Origin: Berberis thunbergii
Lineage: Eukaryota > Streptophyta > Magnoliopsida > Ranunculales > Berberidaceae
DNA: 64,000 nt
NCBI GenBank assembly: GCA_003290165.1
Contig: QNQO01000219.1
Span: 806,001-870,000, forward strand
Direction: 5' to 3'
Below, piece by piece: positions 22,460 to 35,200 of the stretch. Position 1 is the first letter of the stretch, and each line of letters begins with the position of its first letter. A model generated the notes under the pieces. It saw nothing but the letters and a program-made list of their open reading frames with translations. It was not told the origin of the DNA and did no database searches. Made by a program: the position numbers and the translations under genes.

Positions 22460-24170
22460 TGCCATTGCCTCGCCTAGATGAGTACCATAGCAGCCTCAGC
22501 AGAATGACACGCTGCCATAGTGTTGTCCAGCACTTTCCTTGCAATTAGGCATTCAACTCGTGCAAGCACCTCACCAAGAAGATTGACCGTGAATATCCTT
22601 ATAGCTCCTTGTTGAAATGAGGCAAATAAACTTGTATCATAAGTGACTATAATCATGTCTGGATCCAAATTATGGGGAATGGGTCTAAACGGTAAGGATC
22701 TAGAGTTAAGTCTATGTTGTCTGACTGTCTGTAATTGGACATGTTTTAACTCCATTCTAGTGGTTGCCAGCTAAGTGTGAGGGCCAAAGGTTACAAGGGG
22801 AACTTCCCTAGCAGATGATGGATTTGGTCGGGAATCAGTTATAGTTGTAGCAAGAATGTGGTGGAAGGAGACCAATTTTTCTGTATCAATAGCGATATGT
22901 GCTCCAACATGGCCTGAGAGGTTAGGCCTTGCATTAAACCATTGATTCTGTCAGGTTGTCCAAGTGAGGTGAAAAGAAAGAAAGGAAATTTTTAGTGTTG
23001 AATTTGTTATTGCGGAAAACACAATTGTTGCGTGTTTGCCAAATGGTATGGAGCGTGATCGTGAACTGGGAGAGCATTTCCTCTTTGTCCTCTAGTGAGC
23101 TTTAGCAGTGTCCCACATAAACTTGAGAAAGAGGGGTGTAGTGGGTATGCCAAAGTTTTCATTAAGCCAATTGATCGAAATATGGGAAACTTGCCAAAAT
23201 TAATTGATAATTGGGAAAATGAAGAAGAGATGGGTAACATCTTCGATGTGATTGTTGCATAAAATACATTGATCCTCTATAGGTGTGGGAAGCCTAGCCA
23301 GATTGGTCATAATAGGAATGATGTTTTGACCGATCTTCCAGAGTAAGAACATGGCACTAGGTGGAGCTTTTATTATCCACAACTCTCTGTGAAGTTTAGC
23401 ATCCGTGGAGGTCGTAGAACAGTTTGAAGCAGAGCATTCAAATTGTTCCTTAGTGAAATCCTTGGTAACGTTTTTAATTGAAAAGAAACATTTATTGTCA
23501 AAGAGCCAAATAAGCTTGTCAGAGCAATCCAAGGGTCTTATTAGAATGTTCTAGATGTCTCTAGCTACTAGAGTAGGAATAAGGAATTGATTAATTCATC
23601 GTTCCATTGGAGGTTCTGACCAAAAATTCTGAAAAGTGGTGGGAATATTTAGTGCGGAAGGATTGGGAATACACTATGTTAGCAACACTCCTGGCTTAAC
23701 CTGACAGTCCTTCCAGAGACCAATATTATCTTCAGGCATCACTTGCCATGTAATGTGACGTTTCATTTTGGCCAGAACAGCCAGGTTACTTATCCAGGTA
23801 AAGGAGGCTATAGGGGGGGGGGGGGGGGGGGTGAGAGGGGGCTTTGAAAGTTGAAATATGTTCTTTTTATGGAAATAAAGAGTTTTGAGTTAGAGAGCAC
23901 ACAGATTGTGGGGCGAAGAAATCACTTGCCACAGGTTATTTTCCATTAAGGCAAGATTTTTTATTCATAGCGTTAGGAATATTGAGGCCTCCTAAGGCAA
24001 CGTGATTCAGTCCCAGGTACACATATGTCTGGTCTTGCTGTGTTCAGTGAGAATTCAATTATGTCTGAGTGGTTTGGAACATACAAGGTGTCATGGATCA
24101 AATGTTGCACTAAAATGACCACAAAAGATGGTACAAAACGGTCAATGTAGCATAGTACCATCTAGATCCT
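22460..24170 (-). pseudogene. L1-type LINE fragment (end of RT, zinc-binding and RNase H-like regions)
   Basis: Minus-strand pieces line up in the order of a plant LINE ORF2. Near 23990-23940 lies GGLNIPNAMNKKSCLN, typical of the region after the reverse transcriptase. At 23532-23200 is the zf-RVT-like block with the motif CILCNNHIEDVTHLFF. At 22755-22474 is a piece of an RNase H-like domain including YDTSLFASFQQGAIRIF. Frames are shifted and stops are frequent. A run of 17 G lies at about 23815-23831. It lies inside Harbinger element 1. No poly-A tail or target duplication was identified. Confidence 0.7.
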
Positions 24171-24209
24171 GACTAAAGATAGAATTAAAATTCTAATCAA
24201 TGTTTTGAT

Positions 24210-25000
24210 CTCATGTTTCCTTCCCTGTTTTCTTTCAAAAGACTATATCTGTCTCTGTTGCAGATCTTCTCGTCTGATTGGGTGATGGAGTCCAAACCTC
24301 CATATCTCCTCTTCCCTTCCAAATCCCAATCAAACACCACCCTTTTGCCTCTAATGGAGTTATTGACAAGTAGGAGTTCGATCAATTCTTGCAGGGCAAC
24401 TTTTCCCACTTATCAACTAGTCACTCCCCCTGTGACAGAGTCAAATGAAAGCTCATCAAAGAAGAATAGCCAATAACATTCAGAAAAGGAAAATGGAGAG
24501 GTTAACAGTACGGTTAATAGATGAAAGCTAATTGTATGGTGTGGTGCGAGCAGAGAGGGGTGACTGCATAGTGCGATTGACTCTGGCATGGCATCGTGCT
24601 AGTCGAAGTCGTGCATGCTTGTGATGGAAAAACCCTATGTTCCCCTTCAAATTCTTTCATCCTTAGCCCCTTTGATTCACCCCTCTCTATTTTATCCCAC
24701 CCCTTCGATTATTTCTCCCTGTTTTCTCTCACCCCCAAAAACCCTAAAAAAACGAAGGAACACAGAGAAAGAGAAACCGTATAAAGAAAAACCCCCAATT
24801 TCAATGAGAAAAACCATTTGCAAACCTGAAACAAATAACCGTACAGAGCCGATCGAGAAACCCAAAACTTGAAATGCACACTGTTACCTGATGGGATTCT
24901 AGTGAGAGAAATGAGAGAAAATGAAATCTAGGGGAGGCTGGATTTGAAAGGGGTTTTGGTATTTATACCTCTCACTCACAACTCCTTCAAAATCCACCAA
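24210..25000. other. Unresolved segment with leader-like and TATA-like sequence
   Basis: On the + strand, CTCTGTTGCAG at about 24253-24263 is followed by an open frame of about 70 residues (MESKPPYLLFPSKSQSN and onward) that I do not recognise. On the minus strand, GAGGTATAAATACC near 24958-24970 looks like a TATA box, followed by a CT-rich leader. The segment may be the original 5' region of the Harbinger element or captured sequence. Neither reading is secure. Confidence 0.3.
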
Positions 25001-25689
25001 TTTAACAAATCTATCAAAATTCACTGCTTTTTTAATACCCCTAATTTCGCTGGACTTTAAAAAAAATATATATGAGTTAAATACCTTCAGATTTTGATGG
25101 ATTTTAAAACAATCCTTTTTAAATCCATAAGGAATACCCCTGGATTTACATGTATTATTTTAAATCTTTAATTGAATACCCTAGGATTTTAAAATCCTTC
25201 ACAATCCATTAAAATCCTTAGTTGAATACACCCCCTATTCAATTAGGGATTTGAATGGACTGTGAAGAATTTAAAATCTCGTGGATTTTAAAATATTTCA
25301 AAGTATTTAATGGATTTTAAAAAATCCACATGAATTTTGATGGATTTTAAATAATTGAATTTTGTGGATTTTATAAAGGATTCTTATGCATTTCGATGAA
25401 TGTGTTATTAGTCATAGGAAGCCATGAAAGAACTTCACCTACATTATTATGCATGCCAACACAAATCATAAACATCTCTCACAACTTCAATTAAACAACC
25501 GTTTGTATGCTACGAGAGTTTTAGTTCAAAAAAAATTTCAAATACATTGAAGATGGTCCAAAAGTAATAAAAATAACTATTTTTCTTTTTCTTTTTGAAA
25601 AGAAAAACAATGCAAATATTCTCCAATAAAAAATAGATAAATAGCCAGAAAAAAATCTCCCCCTTCATTGTTTATCATTGACTCCTAAC

Positions 25690-26167
25690 CAGTGTTCTAA
25701 AAATCGCTAGGCGCTGGGCGGGCGGCGAGCAGGTGCCTAGCGCCCAGGGGCCTAGGCGGTCTTAGGTTTTGTATTATAACTTTAATAATTTATAAAAGTT
25801 AAGCATAATACCTTATCAGTTACATCCAATTTAATGCCAATATACATATGCAAAATTTAAAAACATGAAAAATTAACAATTGTGAACAAAATTTATTAAA
25901 ACTCAAATGACTAAAGTTGGTCATGATGGGTACTTTATATAAATTTGAATTTGTGTAATCTTTTAGTTTTCTTCAAATTGCATGAATAACCTCAGTTATT
26001 TTTGATAAAATTTACATTAGTAAAATTGGTACCGGCAGATCCTTTGAGAATTCCATTAAGTAATCATCATTTGCTATATTTAGACATATACTGAATAAAA
26101 AATAATTAAATAGTTTATTTCTAAAAAATAGGAAAGAAAAATAAAATAAGAACACAATCAGCCTTAT

Positions 26168-26198
<31 letters not shown>

Positions 26199-26379
26199 AA
26201 AAATCGCCCAGACCGCCTAGACCCCGCCTAAGCCGCCTAGGCCGACTAGACCGCCTAGCCCGCCTAGATCCCGCCCAAACAACCCAGAACCGCCCAGACA
26301 GCCCGCCCAACCATTAATCTGGGCGATTTTCCACCTTCTAGCGCCTAGACGGCCGCCGAGGCCGATTTTTAGAACACTG
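25690..26379. mobile_element. hAT non-autonomous element, 690 bp
   Basis: Perfect terminal inverted repeats CAGTGTTCTAAAAATCG and CGATTTTTAGAACACTG bound the element. A perfect 8-bp duplication CTCCTAAC lies at 25682-25689 and 26380-26387. Both ends carry GC-rich CGCCTAGG motifs, while the middle is AT-rich, a standard layout for a hAT deletion derivative. It sits at the 3' end of the Harbinger transposase gene. The apparent Gly-rich tail in the frame at 26217-26380 is MITE sequence, not protein. Confidence 0.95.
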
Positions 26380-27764
26380 CTCCTAACACTCACAACGTCT
26401 CTCCACATATATGAAGTTACAGTTGTTCTCCATTCATTAGAATTCTCTCGTTGTTGATCTTGGGTTTGAAAAACTTCTTCATCTTCTTCTTCCGACGGTG
26501 ATGAAGGTTTGTCGTTTTCTTCAATTGAAAATTCATCAGAATGACACTCTTTACGAAGAAAATTGTGCAAGGTTACACAAGCTAGCACTAACTCCGTTTG
26601 TGTTTTATATGGAAATGGAGGCGCAAACTTAAAATTGTAAATCGCGATTTAAATATATCAAAATTCTCCCAATTACATTTCTCAAGGACGCATGATGAAG
26701 ATTGAACAACTCAGTTGAATTTTTGGGGTCGTGATTATGATCGACAAAATCTTGGAGATGATATCGAACACCTCGAAATGGAGCTAAAAATTTACGATGA
26801 TTTGAAAATCCACAATCAACTAAAAATAATTTTCCTGAAGATTCACCATACATACAATTGGTATTAAATAATAAAAAACGCACACACATACAATAAAGAA
26901 TAAAAAATAAATATGTACATTGTTGGACATTAAGTCTATTACTACTCCTTGATAAAACATCATTTAACAATTTAGAATCATGTGTTGAACCCTCCATCCA
27001 CTTAGAACGTGTATGAATTCTAAATCAAAGTTACAAGTAGCTAATACATTTTGTGATATATTTCCATGTCGATCACGATAGCTAGCGACCTCACACCTTG
27101 TTACCACTGCAGGTATGTGTGTGTCATCAATAACTCTGATGCAATCCTAAAATAAATACAAAAGTTCACAACAATAACAAAAATAAAAATAAGAAGATGA
27201 AGAAGAAGAAGAAGAAGAACAGTAATAAAACATTTAGTACTTACCTGAAAGTAAGGATAAAATAGTATACTCTCCAATATTTTAAGTGGCGTTGTGGATC
27301 TAAGTTTGGCCATTATCTCCGGTGTTATTGTGTTTAAGGCCATAAGAACTTTATTGAAATTTTTGCTTGTTGTGAAATATGATCGCCTAAATGTGTCTTC
27401 AATTTAACAATATCAAGAATTTTGACCGACAGTAAGCAAAAATGTTGCAAGCATTTCTTCAACACATGAATCTTGTGTCTTTTAGATTTGTTTTCTCTCT
27501 AACAATATTACATAGCTTCAGAAACACATAAGGATACATACGATATAACTGCTGAAAGTGTTGAGGATCATCATTTAATATTTTATGTATATAACTGTAT
27601 CAAATTCTTGTAATTGGTCGTCGGATTGGACATTCAACATGGTCGTCATCTATAATAACCATTAATGCATTTAGAACTTTAGTTATTGCTTCTATTGCCA
27701 TCATCAACAACTTCATGGTTTCATAATACATATCCACCAATTCTTCATCCTCTATTTGAGACAT
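26380..27764 (-). pseudogene. PIF/Harbinger DDE transposase, inactive
   Basis: Read on the minus strand, the gene starts at the ATG at 27764 (MSQIEDEELVDMYYE). It continues through a RRPITR motif and a helix-rich segment to MALNTITPEIMAKLR. An intron begins with the donor GTAAGT at 27244, and the next exon opens DCIRVIDDTHIPAV with the first catalytic Asp. The GSTHDSKLLNDVL block, a second intron-like gap, VDCGFSNHRKFLAPFRG with the second Asp, and LVLACVTLHNFLRKE near the C-terminus follow. The third catalytic residue appears lost: the helix usually reading RNVIERI has RNVIGRI. There are also frameshifts near 26640 and 26990 and a stop after RPITRI. A hAT element abuts its 3' end. It is related to plant ALP1-like proteins, but the context shows a transposon gene. 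Confidence 0.88.
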
Positions 27765-28038
27765 TATAAAATCACCTAAAAAATGAATAACATAATTAGA
27801 AATAAAAACCCACATGCTCCTTTTTATGTATAGCTAAGATAAAATTGAGCGAGCTAACACCGGTAAAAAATAATATCATCTAAATTGTACATAACAGTAT
27901 AATATTGAAGCAAACGAGTCTTAACATTCACCAAATTCTTAAACATAATATCTAACCAAAATACTAAACATAAATAAAAACATTAATCAAAAGTTTTAAG
28001 ACGCTGGAGAATGTTAAACATTAGAAAAATAACCTCAC

Positions 28039-28991
28039 TCATTCCATATTGTATTGTATCCACCCCAAGCGATCTTCAAGTGACATTTTCACGAATGCGT
28101 ATTTCATTCTCAATTTATGAACCAATGCAAGCGCTTTGTAACAATTATGACTATCCATGTTTGTAATATCTTTGATAGAATTCCAAAATTTGTATTTTTC
28201 TTTATCATTTTCTCTTTTCTCCATTAGGCTACGTATTCTTTGAATTTCACTTGCAATTGTACTAATTAAATTCATGTCGACACAAACTTTTTCTAGAAGA
28301 TCAACTTGAGTGGTGGTCTCAGTTTGGGTACCATATGTTTGATGCTCGATTCTAACTTTCTTTCTTGGAATGAGCTTTCCTGTATGGGCCTTCAAATTTG
28401 TGTCTATAAAAGATGATGAAGTATAATCACTAGGTGACAGAGTTTGGTCTAATGGTTCATAAACGACATTGTTATCATTAAATATGTTCTCATTTTCTTC
28501 AAATTCATATGTTTTAGCATAGGTACCATCGCCCAATCCAAGTGCATTTTTCCCAACAGTTGTTTCACTACCAAATATAATTTGCAAATCCTCGTAATCT
28601 TCAAATGATCAATTGCGAAGATTTTTCATGTTTGAGCGAGACTATTAAAAAAGAACAAGTAAAAAACATATTATTAATATTATGAAAGTGAATAAAATAA
28701 AATATCACCTTAAATTTGTCTTCTCATACTTCATTATCCGTTAACTTTTTAGAGACATCTTCCCTCCCAAATCCAGAACTATAGGGCAAAAGTTTCATAA
28801 TGGTTCTTAAACCATTTCATGCGGTTCTGATAATGTTTATAAGTTTTTTGACACCTAAGTTTTTCATTAAGAAATGGAAGTATATTGGTTTCTACAGTCT
28901 GTTTGCTTATTGTACCACTAACATCACGCCAACCATGTTTGATGCCTTCAACAAGTAGTCCTAACAACTTGCTCTCTTGCAAGGTCCACTG
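28039..28991 (-). pseudogene. Harbinger ORF1, Myb/SANT-like DNA-binding protein, broken
   Basis: The first part (28991-28779) encodes the Myb/SANT-like domain: WTLQESKLLGLLVEGIKHGW, then a TVETNILPFLNEKL helix and YQNRMKWFK. After stops around 28775-28600 the frame resumes at 28587 with MQIIFGSETTVGKNALGLGD and an acidic linker. It ends near 28039 with a helical C-terminal region ending in EDRLGWIQYNME. In active PIF/Harbinger elements this protein binds the element ends and helps bring the transposase to the nucleus. Here the gene is interrupted by at least two stops. Confidence 0.85.
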
Positions 28992-29252
28992 GTTATATTG
29001 TCATTTTCCTTGTTTTGAATATCTCATTTATAATGCTGCTAGATAACCAATTCCAAAAATTTTAAACGAAGTCGCAAAGTGGATAATTTCAGTATTATCA
29101 CAATGTAGATAATACCATCTATATCAAATAAAGAGGAAAAAAAAGAGGAAATATGACAACTATCGATTTCTAAACATTGAAACTACTACTATGAGAATAT
29201 ATTTACAGAACCAAAAAAATGTAAGGTGTTAAGTTTTTCGTCGAGAGCATAA

Positions 29253-30174
29253 GACTGTTTTTTTTTGCTGCTCATGATCTTCCTAGGAGAGTGGCAGGTT
29301 TATTACTGCTTGACCGTAGTCATACGGCTTACATACGCCATGAGGAAGACTAGGCGTCGCTATATTGGGCAGAGGAGATTTCAAGATCACCGGGATAGCA
29401 GGGCACTCTGCTGTAAAACAGAGGGCCCCCTGATTCTATTTGGTTGTTGTCGCTGCGGACTCGTATGGGATTGGCCGGACTATCCACTGTTTCCTGCGAT
29501 CTACGCTTTGGCCTGGATTACAGGCAGTCTGATTCAATTCTGGCAGTTTGGAAACCTGCTGCTGACATGGGGGCTGAGCTAGGTAGCATGTCGCGGCTTG
29601 GCTTGTGGATGTGGACTGATGCTGGGTGTTATCTAGTGACGGTATGCGGCCTGGATGATGCTACGAAATCGCGGTTGCGTCACAGCTAAACAGGGGCAGA
29701 TGTTTAGGCAGAGCACTCTGTCGCAAAACATAGTTGCTTTGTTCTGCGCTGCGTTGCTGTTGCTGATGCTGCTGCTGGGTTGCTAATGTCGCTGCTGCGT
29801 TGAGTTGCTGCTGCTGTTGCTGCGCTGAGTTGCTGCTGCTGCTGCTACGCTGAATTGCTGCTGCTGCTACGCTGAACTGTCGCAGCGTTGGTTGGAGCAT
29901 TTGTTTGGGCAATCCGGGGTACGCTCGGGTCGCAAAAACACGCGTGTGCTGCGTGTTCTATGGCTGAGAGATTGCTGGCGCTGTTCGGGTTGCTGGGCAC
30001 AGACAGTGAGCTGATTTCAGTTAACTGTTTTTAGTCTTGTATTATTTTTTCATTGCTTCTAGCTTTTGCTTTGGTTTTCATACGGGTAACGTCGTAATGT
30101 ACCCCCGTAGCTTTTGTAAGTCATCTTTTTGATAAGTAATTAAGGTCTGGCATTCCAAAAAAAAAAAAAAAAAA
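29253..30174 (+). mobile_element. 3' end of a poly-A retroelement with GCTGCT repeats
   Basis: A GC-richer block of about 0.9 kb ends TAATTAAGGTCTGGCATTCC followed by 18 A residues (30157-30174), the usual finish of a LINE 3' UTR. It contains a degenerate GTTGCTGCTGCTG array at about 29745-29885. Neighbouring DNA on both sides is AT-rich Harbinger sequence, so the base-composition change marks the edges. A convincing target duplication was not found. The open frames here are products of the triplet repeat. Confidence 0.55.
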
Positions 30175-32216
30175 GTTGTTTGATATTTTTCTTTTAATTT
30201 TGAGTGTTGTAATGTATTTTGGGCCTAAAATGTGTGCTTAAGATTCACGGTTTTGAATTATTAATGGATCTAGAATTATAGGTGTTATGAATAAGCTTAT
30301 TGGAATAAATTTATATTGTTGTTCTTTCTTTTACTAGATTTATTTTGTTACCTAGTTATTTAACCGAAGAATGAATGAAATGTAGCAACAGTAGCTATAC
30401 CACCTTATACAACACAACACACTGAGACTTTGTAAAGGGACTAAAAATAGACTTGATGATGCTATAACATTTCTACATTGTCAAATGGAATAATCAAGGT
30501 TTCACTGATGAAGCCAACATTCAAAACCCATGAAATGAGAAAGTTCAAAAAAGTATGTAATTATGACTCGTTTTTCACACCTTACGTATTGTAAGCAAAT
30601 GTGAAACTCATTTGTTTGATTATTACCGCTCACTCCCTAGTCCCTAGGCAAGCATCAAAACACCTCCACAACTCATATTGTACCTCCCTAGTCCCGAGGC
30701 AAGCATCATCATATTGTATCTCTCTATGTTATGTTCACTTCTTTACATCAATTCATTGTTTTTGTCTCAATATTTTGTTCACATCATTGATAAGAATGTA
30801 GCTGATGTTCTTTCATGGCTTCATACGACTAATAACATATTCATAAGAATCCATAGAAATTCATAAGAATCCTTTATAAAATCCACAAAGTCCAATCATT
30901 TTAAACCATTCAAAGTTCATGTGGATTTTCTAAAAAAATTTGAAATATTTTAAAATCTATGAGATTTAAAATCATTCACAGTCCATTCAAATCCCTAATT
31001 GAATACACCCCAAACTTTTTTGTTGGCTATATGGTTAGTCTTGAAATAGCTAGAAAACACATTGAAGAATTTAATAGTATGTAATTGTCATCTAAAAATT
31101 TAGCTAAGATCAGGTTAATTACATGTTTCTCAAAACATTAGATATTTTCAATGCAAACTTGAATTTGTCAATTCTTTGTCAAACAGTCATTGTTGCGCAG
31201 TCTATTAGTTCTCAGTGTACAAGTTATTGATCAAACGTAGCGTGATAGATGCGGACTAGAAAATAAATGAAATTGCAATGAAAATAAAAGAAGTGCAATA
31301 AACGAAATAAACAGTAAACCAAATAAACTAATAACAAAATAACTTTTATTCAATCAACCAACTAAGAATGGACAGTTTATGCTTATTTATAACTAACCTG
31401 CTTTCCAAATCAAACTATTAACATAATAGGAAACCAATTGTGAGAGTCCTAATTGGAATCCCTATTACAAAAATAATAGAATTGTTTAATATTACTCAAA
31501 TACTTTTATTCCAAATATTAGTAAATATGCTAATCTATCAACCTTCCCGGGTTGAAGAAGAGCGTCCTCGAGCTTGAAGCCAAGTAATTCATATGAGCAC
31601 AAACAGAAACATAGAGAACACACAGTGAAACGTCCAAGTAGAAGTCGACCTCTGACCGTACTTGCGTAAATGTTGGCACCTAAAAAACTTTGCTCTAAAA
31701 ATAAAATCCAATCTGAATACAGATCCACTGTCTAAGTTGAAAGTTGTACACAAACTGGTCCTCAAAATGTGCAAAAAAATTTACCGAAATTTGATCATCA
31801 ATACTGTTATGTGGTGGTACATATCCATCCATGTAGCAGTGAGCAGATCCTAGTGGTGGTACAAAGTCATCCCTGAGCTTTGAATAACTTGGTTTTCATT
31901 AAATAGGACTCAAACCCATGTGGTGGTACTGACAATACATGTGGGGGCAAATAGCCACAATGGACCAAGGATTGTTAAAATATTGTCCGTAGGGATGGAA
32001 GTGAAATTTGTTGGTATGGACTGCTTTGAAAAAAACTCTTTTCTTCATCCTCTCTCTGCTTTGAGTTCCTGCCAACAAGAGAAAGAAGATTTGAAGAAGC
32101 AGAGGGAGTGTTTCGATCTGCTGTATGCAAACGCAAGAGTAGGGAGGTGGGGTTGGGAAAAGGTACGGTGGAGGAGGTGGTTTCGCAATTTGGGAAAGGA
32201 CGTCAGAGGGGGGTCT

Positions 32217-35200
32217 TGTTATGAAGTAGTCAACAAGGTCCTTAGATGTAGGTGAAGTAGACCTAGTCCTTAGCATATTTCTAGTCAGTTTCAGTATTGA
32301 AGTGGTCAAAACCTGTTGCTATTTTTCAATTCTTAGTTGTTGATGAATTGCCTATTTAAAGGCTATTGATAATTGAATAAAAGCATCGAGTTAGTTTTCC
32401 TCTTTGTTGATTATTTGCTTTTGCTGGTCTTGAATTTGTAACAATGGTATCAGAGCCACCTTGGGTGAAAAAAAAGAGTTTGAGTGTGTAGCAGCAACAA
32501 CTACATATATTGCAGTAGCAATTCACTCATGACCTCTGAAAACTTTGTGCAACCATCCATTCCATGCTTTGATGGTCATTATGACCATTGGAGAATGTTA
32601 ATGGAGAATTTCATGCACTGCAAAGAGTATTGGCAGATGATTGTTTCTGGGGAGGCAGAACCAATAGCCAGTACGGTGTTGACGGATGCGCACAAAACTG
32701 AGTTAGAAGCACTAAAGCTGAAGGATTTGAAGGCGAAAAACTACCTTTTTCAAGCCATTGATCGTTATATCTTGGAGACAATTCTTTGCAAGGACAGCTC
32801 TAAGCATATTTGGGATTCCATGAAGAAGTACCAAGGATCAGCAAGGGCAAAGAGGCAGTAGCTTCAAGCTCTTCGTACAGAGTTTGAAACACTTAAAATG
32901 AAATCAGGAGAGTTGGTTACAGACTATTTTTCACGAACGATGGCAATAGTTAACAAGATGCGGATCCATGGTGACAAGACGGAGGACGTCACCATTATTG
33001 AGAAGATTTTTCGATCCATGACACAAAAATTCAATTTTGTTGTTTGTGTTATAGAGGAATCGAATGATATTGATGAACTTTCAATTGATGAATTACAAAG
33101 TTCTTTGTTGGTTCATGAACAAAAAAATGTTCAGCAAGATAAAGAAGAACAAGCTTTGCGAGCTGCAACCAATCTAAAAACGACTAGCCATGGAAAAGGG
33201 AGATGGAAGGACAAAAGTTCACACCACAAAATAGAAGAAAACAATTTTTCTGATTTCAAAGGGAAATGGAAAGGTCGTGACAATCACCATTCAAATGCTT
33301 ACAAACCAAAGTCTGCAGACAAGTCACATGTTGAATGCTATAGATGTCACAAGTATGGCCATTATAAAAATGAATGTAAAACTAATATGAATAGATATCG
33401 TGGTGTGAAATCAAATTTTGCAGAAAAAGAAGAGGGAATTTCTCTCCTGATGGCATGTCATGAGCCAATGGAAGAAACTAACCACCACTTGTGGTATTTA
33501 GATACTGGTTGTAGCAATCATATGTGTGGGGATAAATTAGTGTTTTCAGAATTGGATGAATCATTTCGCAACACTGTGACGTTTGGCGACAACTCTTCAG
33601 TTTCTGTCATGGGCAAAGGAAATGTACATATCCTCACCAACAAAAACTCTACTTAGATTATCTCCAATGTTTTCTTTGTTCCTGACTTGAAAACAAACTT
33701 GCTTAGCGTTGGTCAGCTCCAAGAAAGGGGATACGAAATTTCCATCAAAAATGGAGTTTGTCGCATTCACGATGAAAAATTGGGTTTAATTGCTCAAGTC
33801 AAAATGATGACAAACAGGATGTTTCCCTTGTATCTCGACAACAACACTCAATCATGTTTTTCCGAGAGATTGAAGAACGAGGAGTGGCTATGGCATTTTC
33901 GCTATGGACATCTGAATTTTGGTGGTCTAAAAACACTGCAACAAAATAACATGGTGACGGGTCTTCCGCTAATTCAGAGTCCTTCTCAAATTTGTGAAGA
34001 GTGTGTTGTTGGCAAACAACATCAAGATCATTTTCTAAAGGAAAATCATGGCGAGCAAAGAAGGTGTTGGAGCTTATTCACTCTGATATTTGCGGGCCTA
34101 TCAATCTGACTTCTAATGGTGGTAAGCGTTATTTTTTAACGTTCATTTTTTAACGTTCATTGATGATTATAGTCAAAAAAGTTGGGTATATTTTTTGCAA
34201 GAAAAATTTGAAGCATTTGTGGCCTTTAAAAACTTCAAAGCTCTTGTTGAGAAAGAAGTTGGACGAGCTATAAAAATTCTTCGCACTGACCATGGAGAAG
34301 AATACAACTCACATGACTTTGCAAAATTCTGTGAGTTCCATGGAATCAAAAGACAACTTATAGCAGCGTATACACCCCAACAAAATGGAGTATGCGAGAG
34401 GAAAAATCGCACTATTTTGAATATGATGCGAAGTCTTTTGGCAAGAAGTGGCATTCCTAAAAAATTCTGGTCTGAAGCGGTTAATTGGAGCATTCATATA
34501 TTGAATAGAAGCCCCATTCTTGCTGTTCGAAATATGACACCGGAGGAAGCATGGAACAGACGAAGACCGGTGGTAGATTATTTCAGAATTTTTGGATGTA
34601 TTGCTTATGCCCGCATTCGGGATGCAAAGAGAAAAAAGTTAGATGACAATGGAGAAAAATGCATTTTTCTTGGTGTTAATAAGCAATCGAAAGCGTACAA
34701 ATTGTACAATCCTATCACCAACAAAATTGTCATTAGCCGTGATGTTATATTTGCTGAAGACAAAAATTGGTCTTGGAGCAGCAATGGTATTGGACAGACA
34801 ATACCAACAAACTTTGATGGTGCAAATGAAGGAGAAACACAACAACCTTATGATCAGTAACATCCTCCAGCATCTCCTACTGCTGACAATCCTCAAAATG
34901 ACGTTTTTACAACAATTGCAACTTCACCAACAGCAGCAGAACACAATGAGCAGGAAGATGCTACTGCAGGTTCTCACCCTCGATGTGTTAGGCGAAGGTC
35001 ATCATGGATGCAAGACTATCAGGTAAAAGAAATTGATCACTCCGAGGATCCACTAACTCATTTTGCGCTATTTTCATACTGTGATCCAGTATCTTTCAGT
35101 GAGGCTGTCAAAGAATCAAAGTGGTCAAAGGCTATGGATGCTAAAATTGGGGCCATCGAGAGAAACAACACTTGGGAGTTGACGGAGCTTCCAAAAGGGC

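Larger units (their letters stand above)
20440..25234 (-). mobile_element. PIF/Harbinger element 1, degenerate and truncated
   Basis: The right end reads TAGTTGAATACACCCC, the inverted form of GGGGTGTATTCAA found at PIF/Harbinger ends, and GGATTTTAAA-type subterminal repeats precede it. The left part (20440-20650) matches the subterminal region of element 2 (25235-31011) but lacks the extreme terminus, so it is truncated. Inside are a relic of the Myb/SANT-like ORF1 (minus strand, 21134-21430), a 165-bp MITE (20687-20853) and an inserted LINE fragment (about 22460-24170). No transposase frame remains. It abuts element 2 end to end. Confidence 0.7.
25235..31011 (-). mobile_element. PIF/Harbinger element 2, near complete but inactive
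   Basis: Long terminal inverted repeats of about 170 bp bound the element. The left starts TATTCAATTAGGGATTTGAA (25236) and the right ends in its complement followed by GAATACACCCC (31011). Inside, on the minus strand, are both genes of the superfamily: a Myb/SANT-like ORF1 (28039-28991) and a DDE transposase (26380-27764). Both are broken. Later insertions are a hAT MITE (25690-26379) and the 3' end of a LINE (29253-30174). Flanking sequence on the right (from 31015) matches the leader intron of the intact DUF247 gene at 50557, placing the insertion in the leader intron of DUF247 copy 5. Confidence 0.85.

Noticed and set aside
26217..26380. Gly/Leu-rich C-terminal tail on the Harbinger transposase frame
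   Set aside because: This part of the frame is the right end of the hAT element at 25690-26379, which has perfect ends and an 8-bp duplication.
29661..29912. Gln/Ala/Ser-rich frame on the minus strand resembling a poly-Q transcription factor
   Set aside because: It is the translation of a degenerate GCTGCT triplet array inside a poly-A retroelement end, with no conserved domain.
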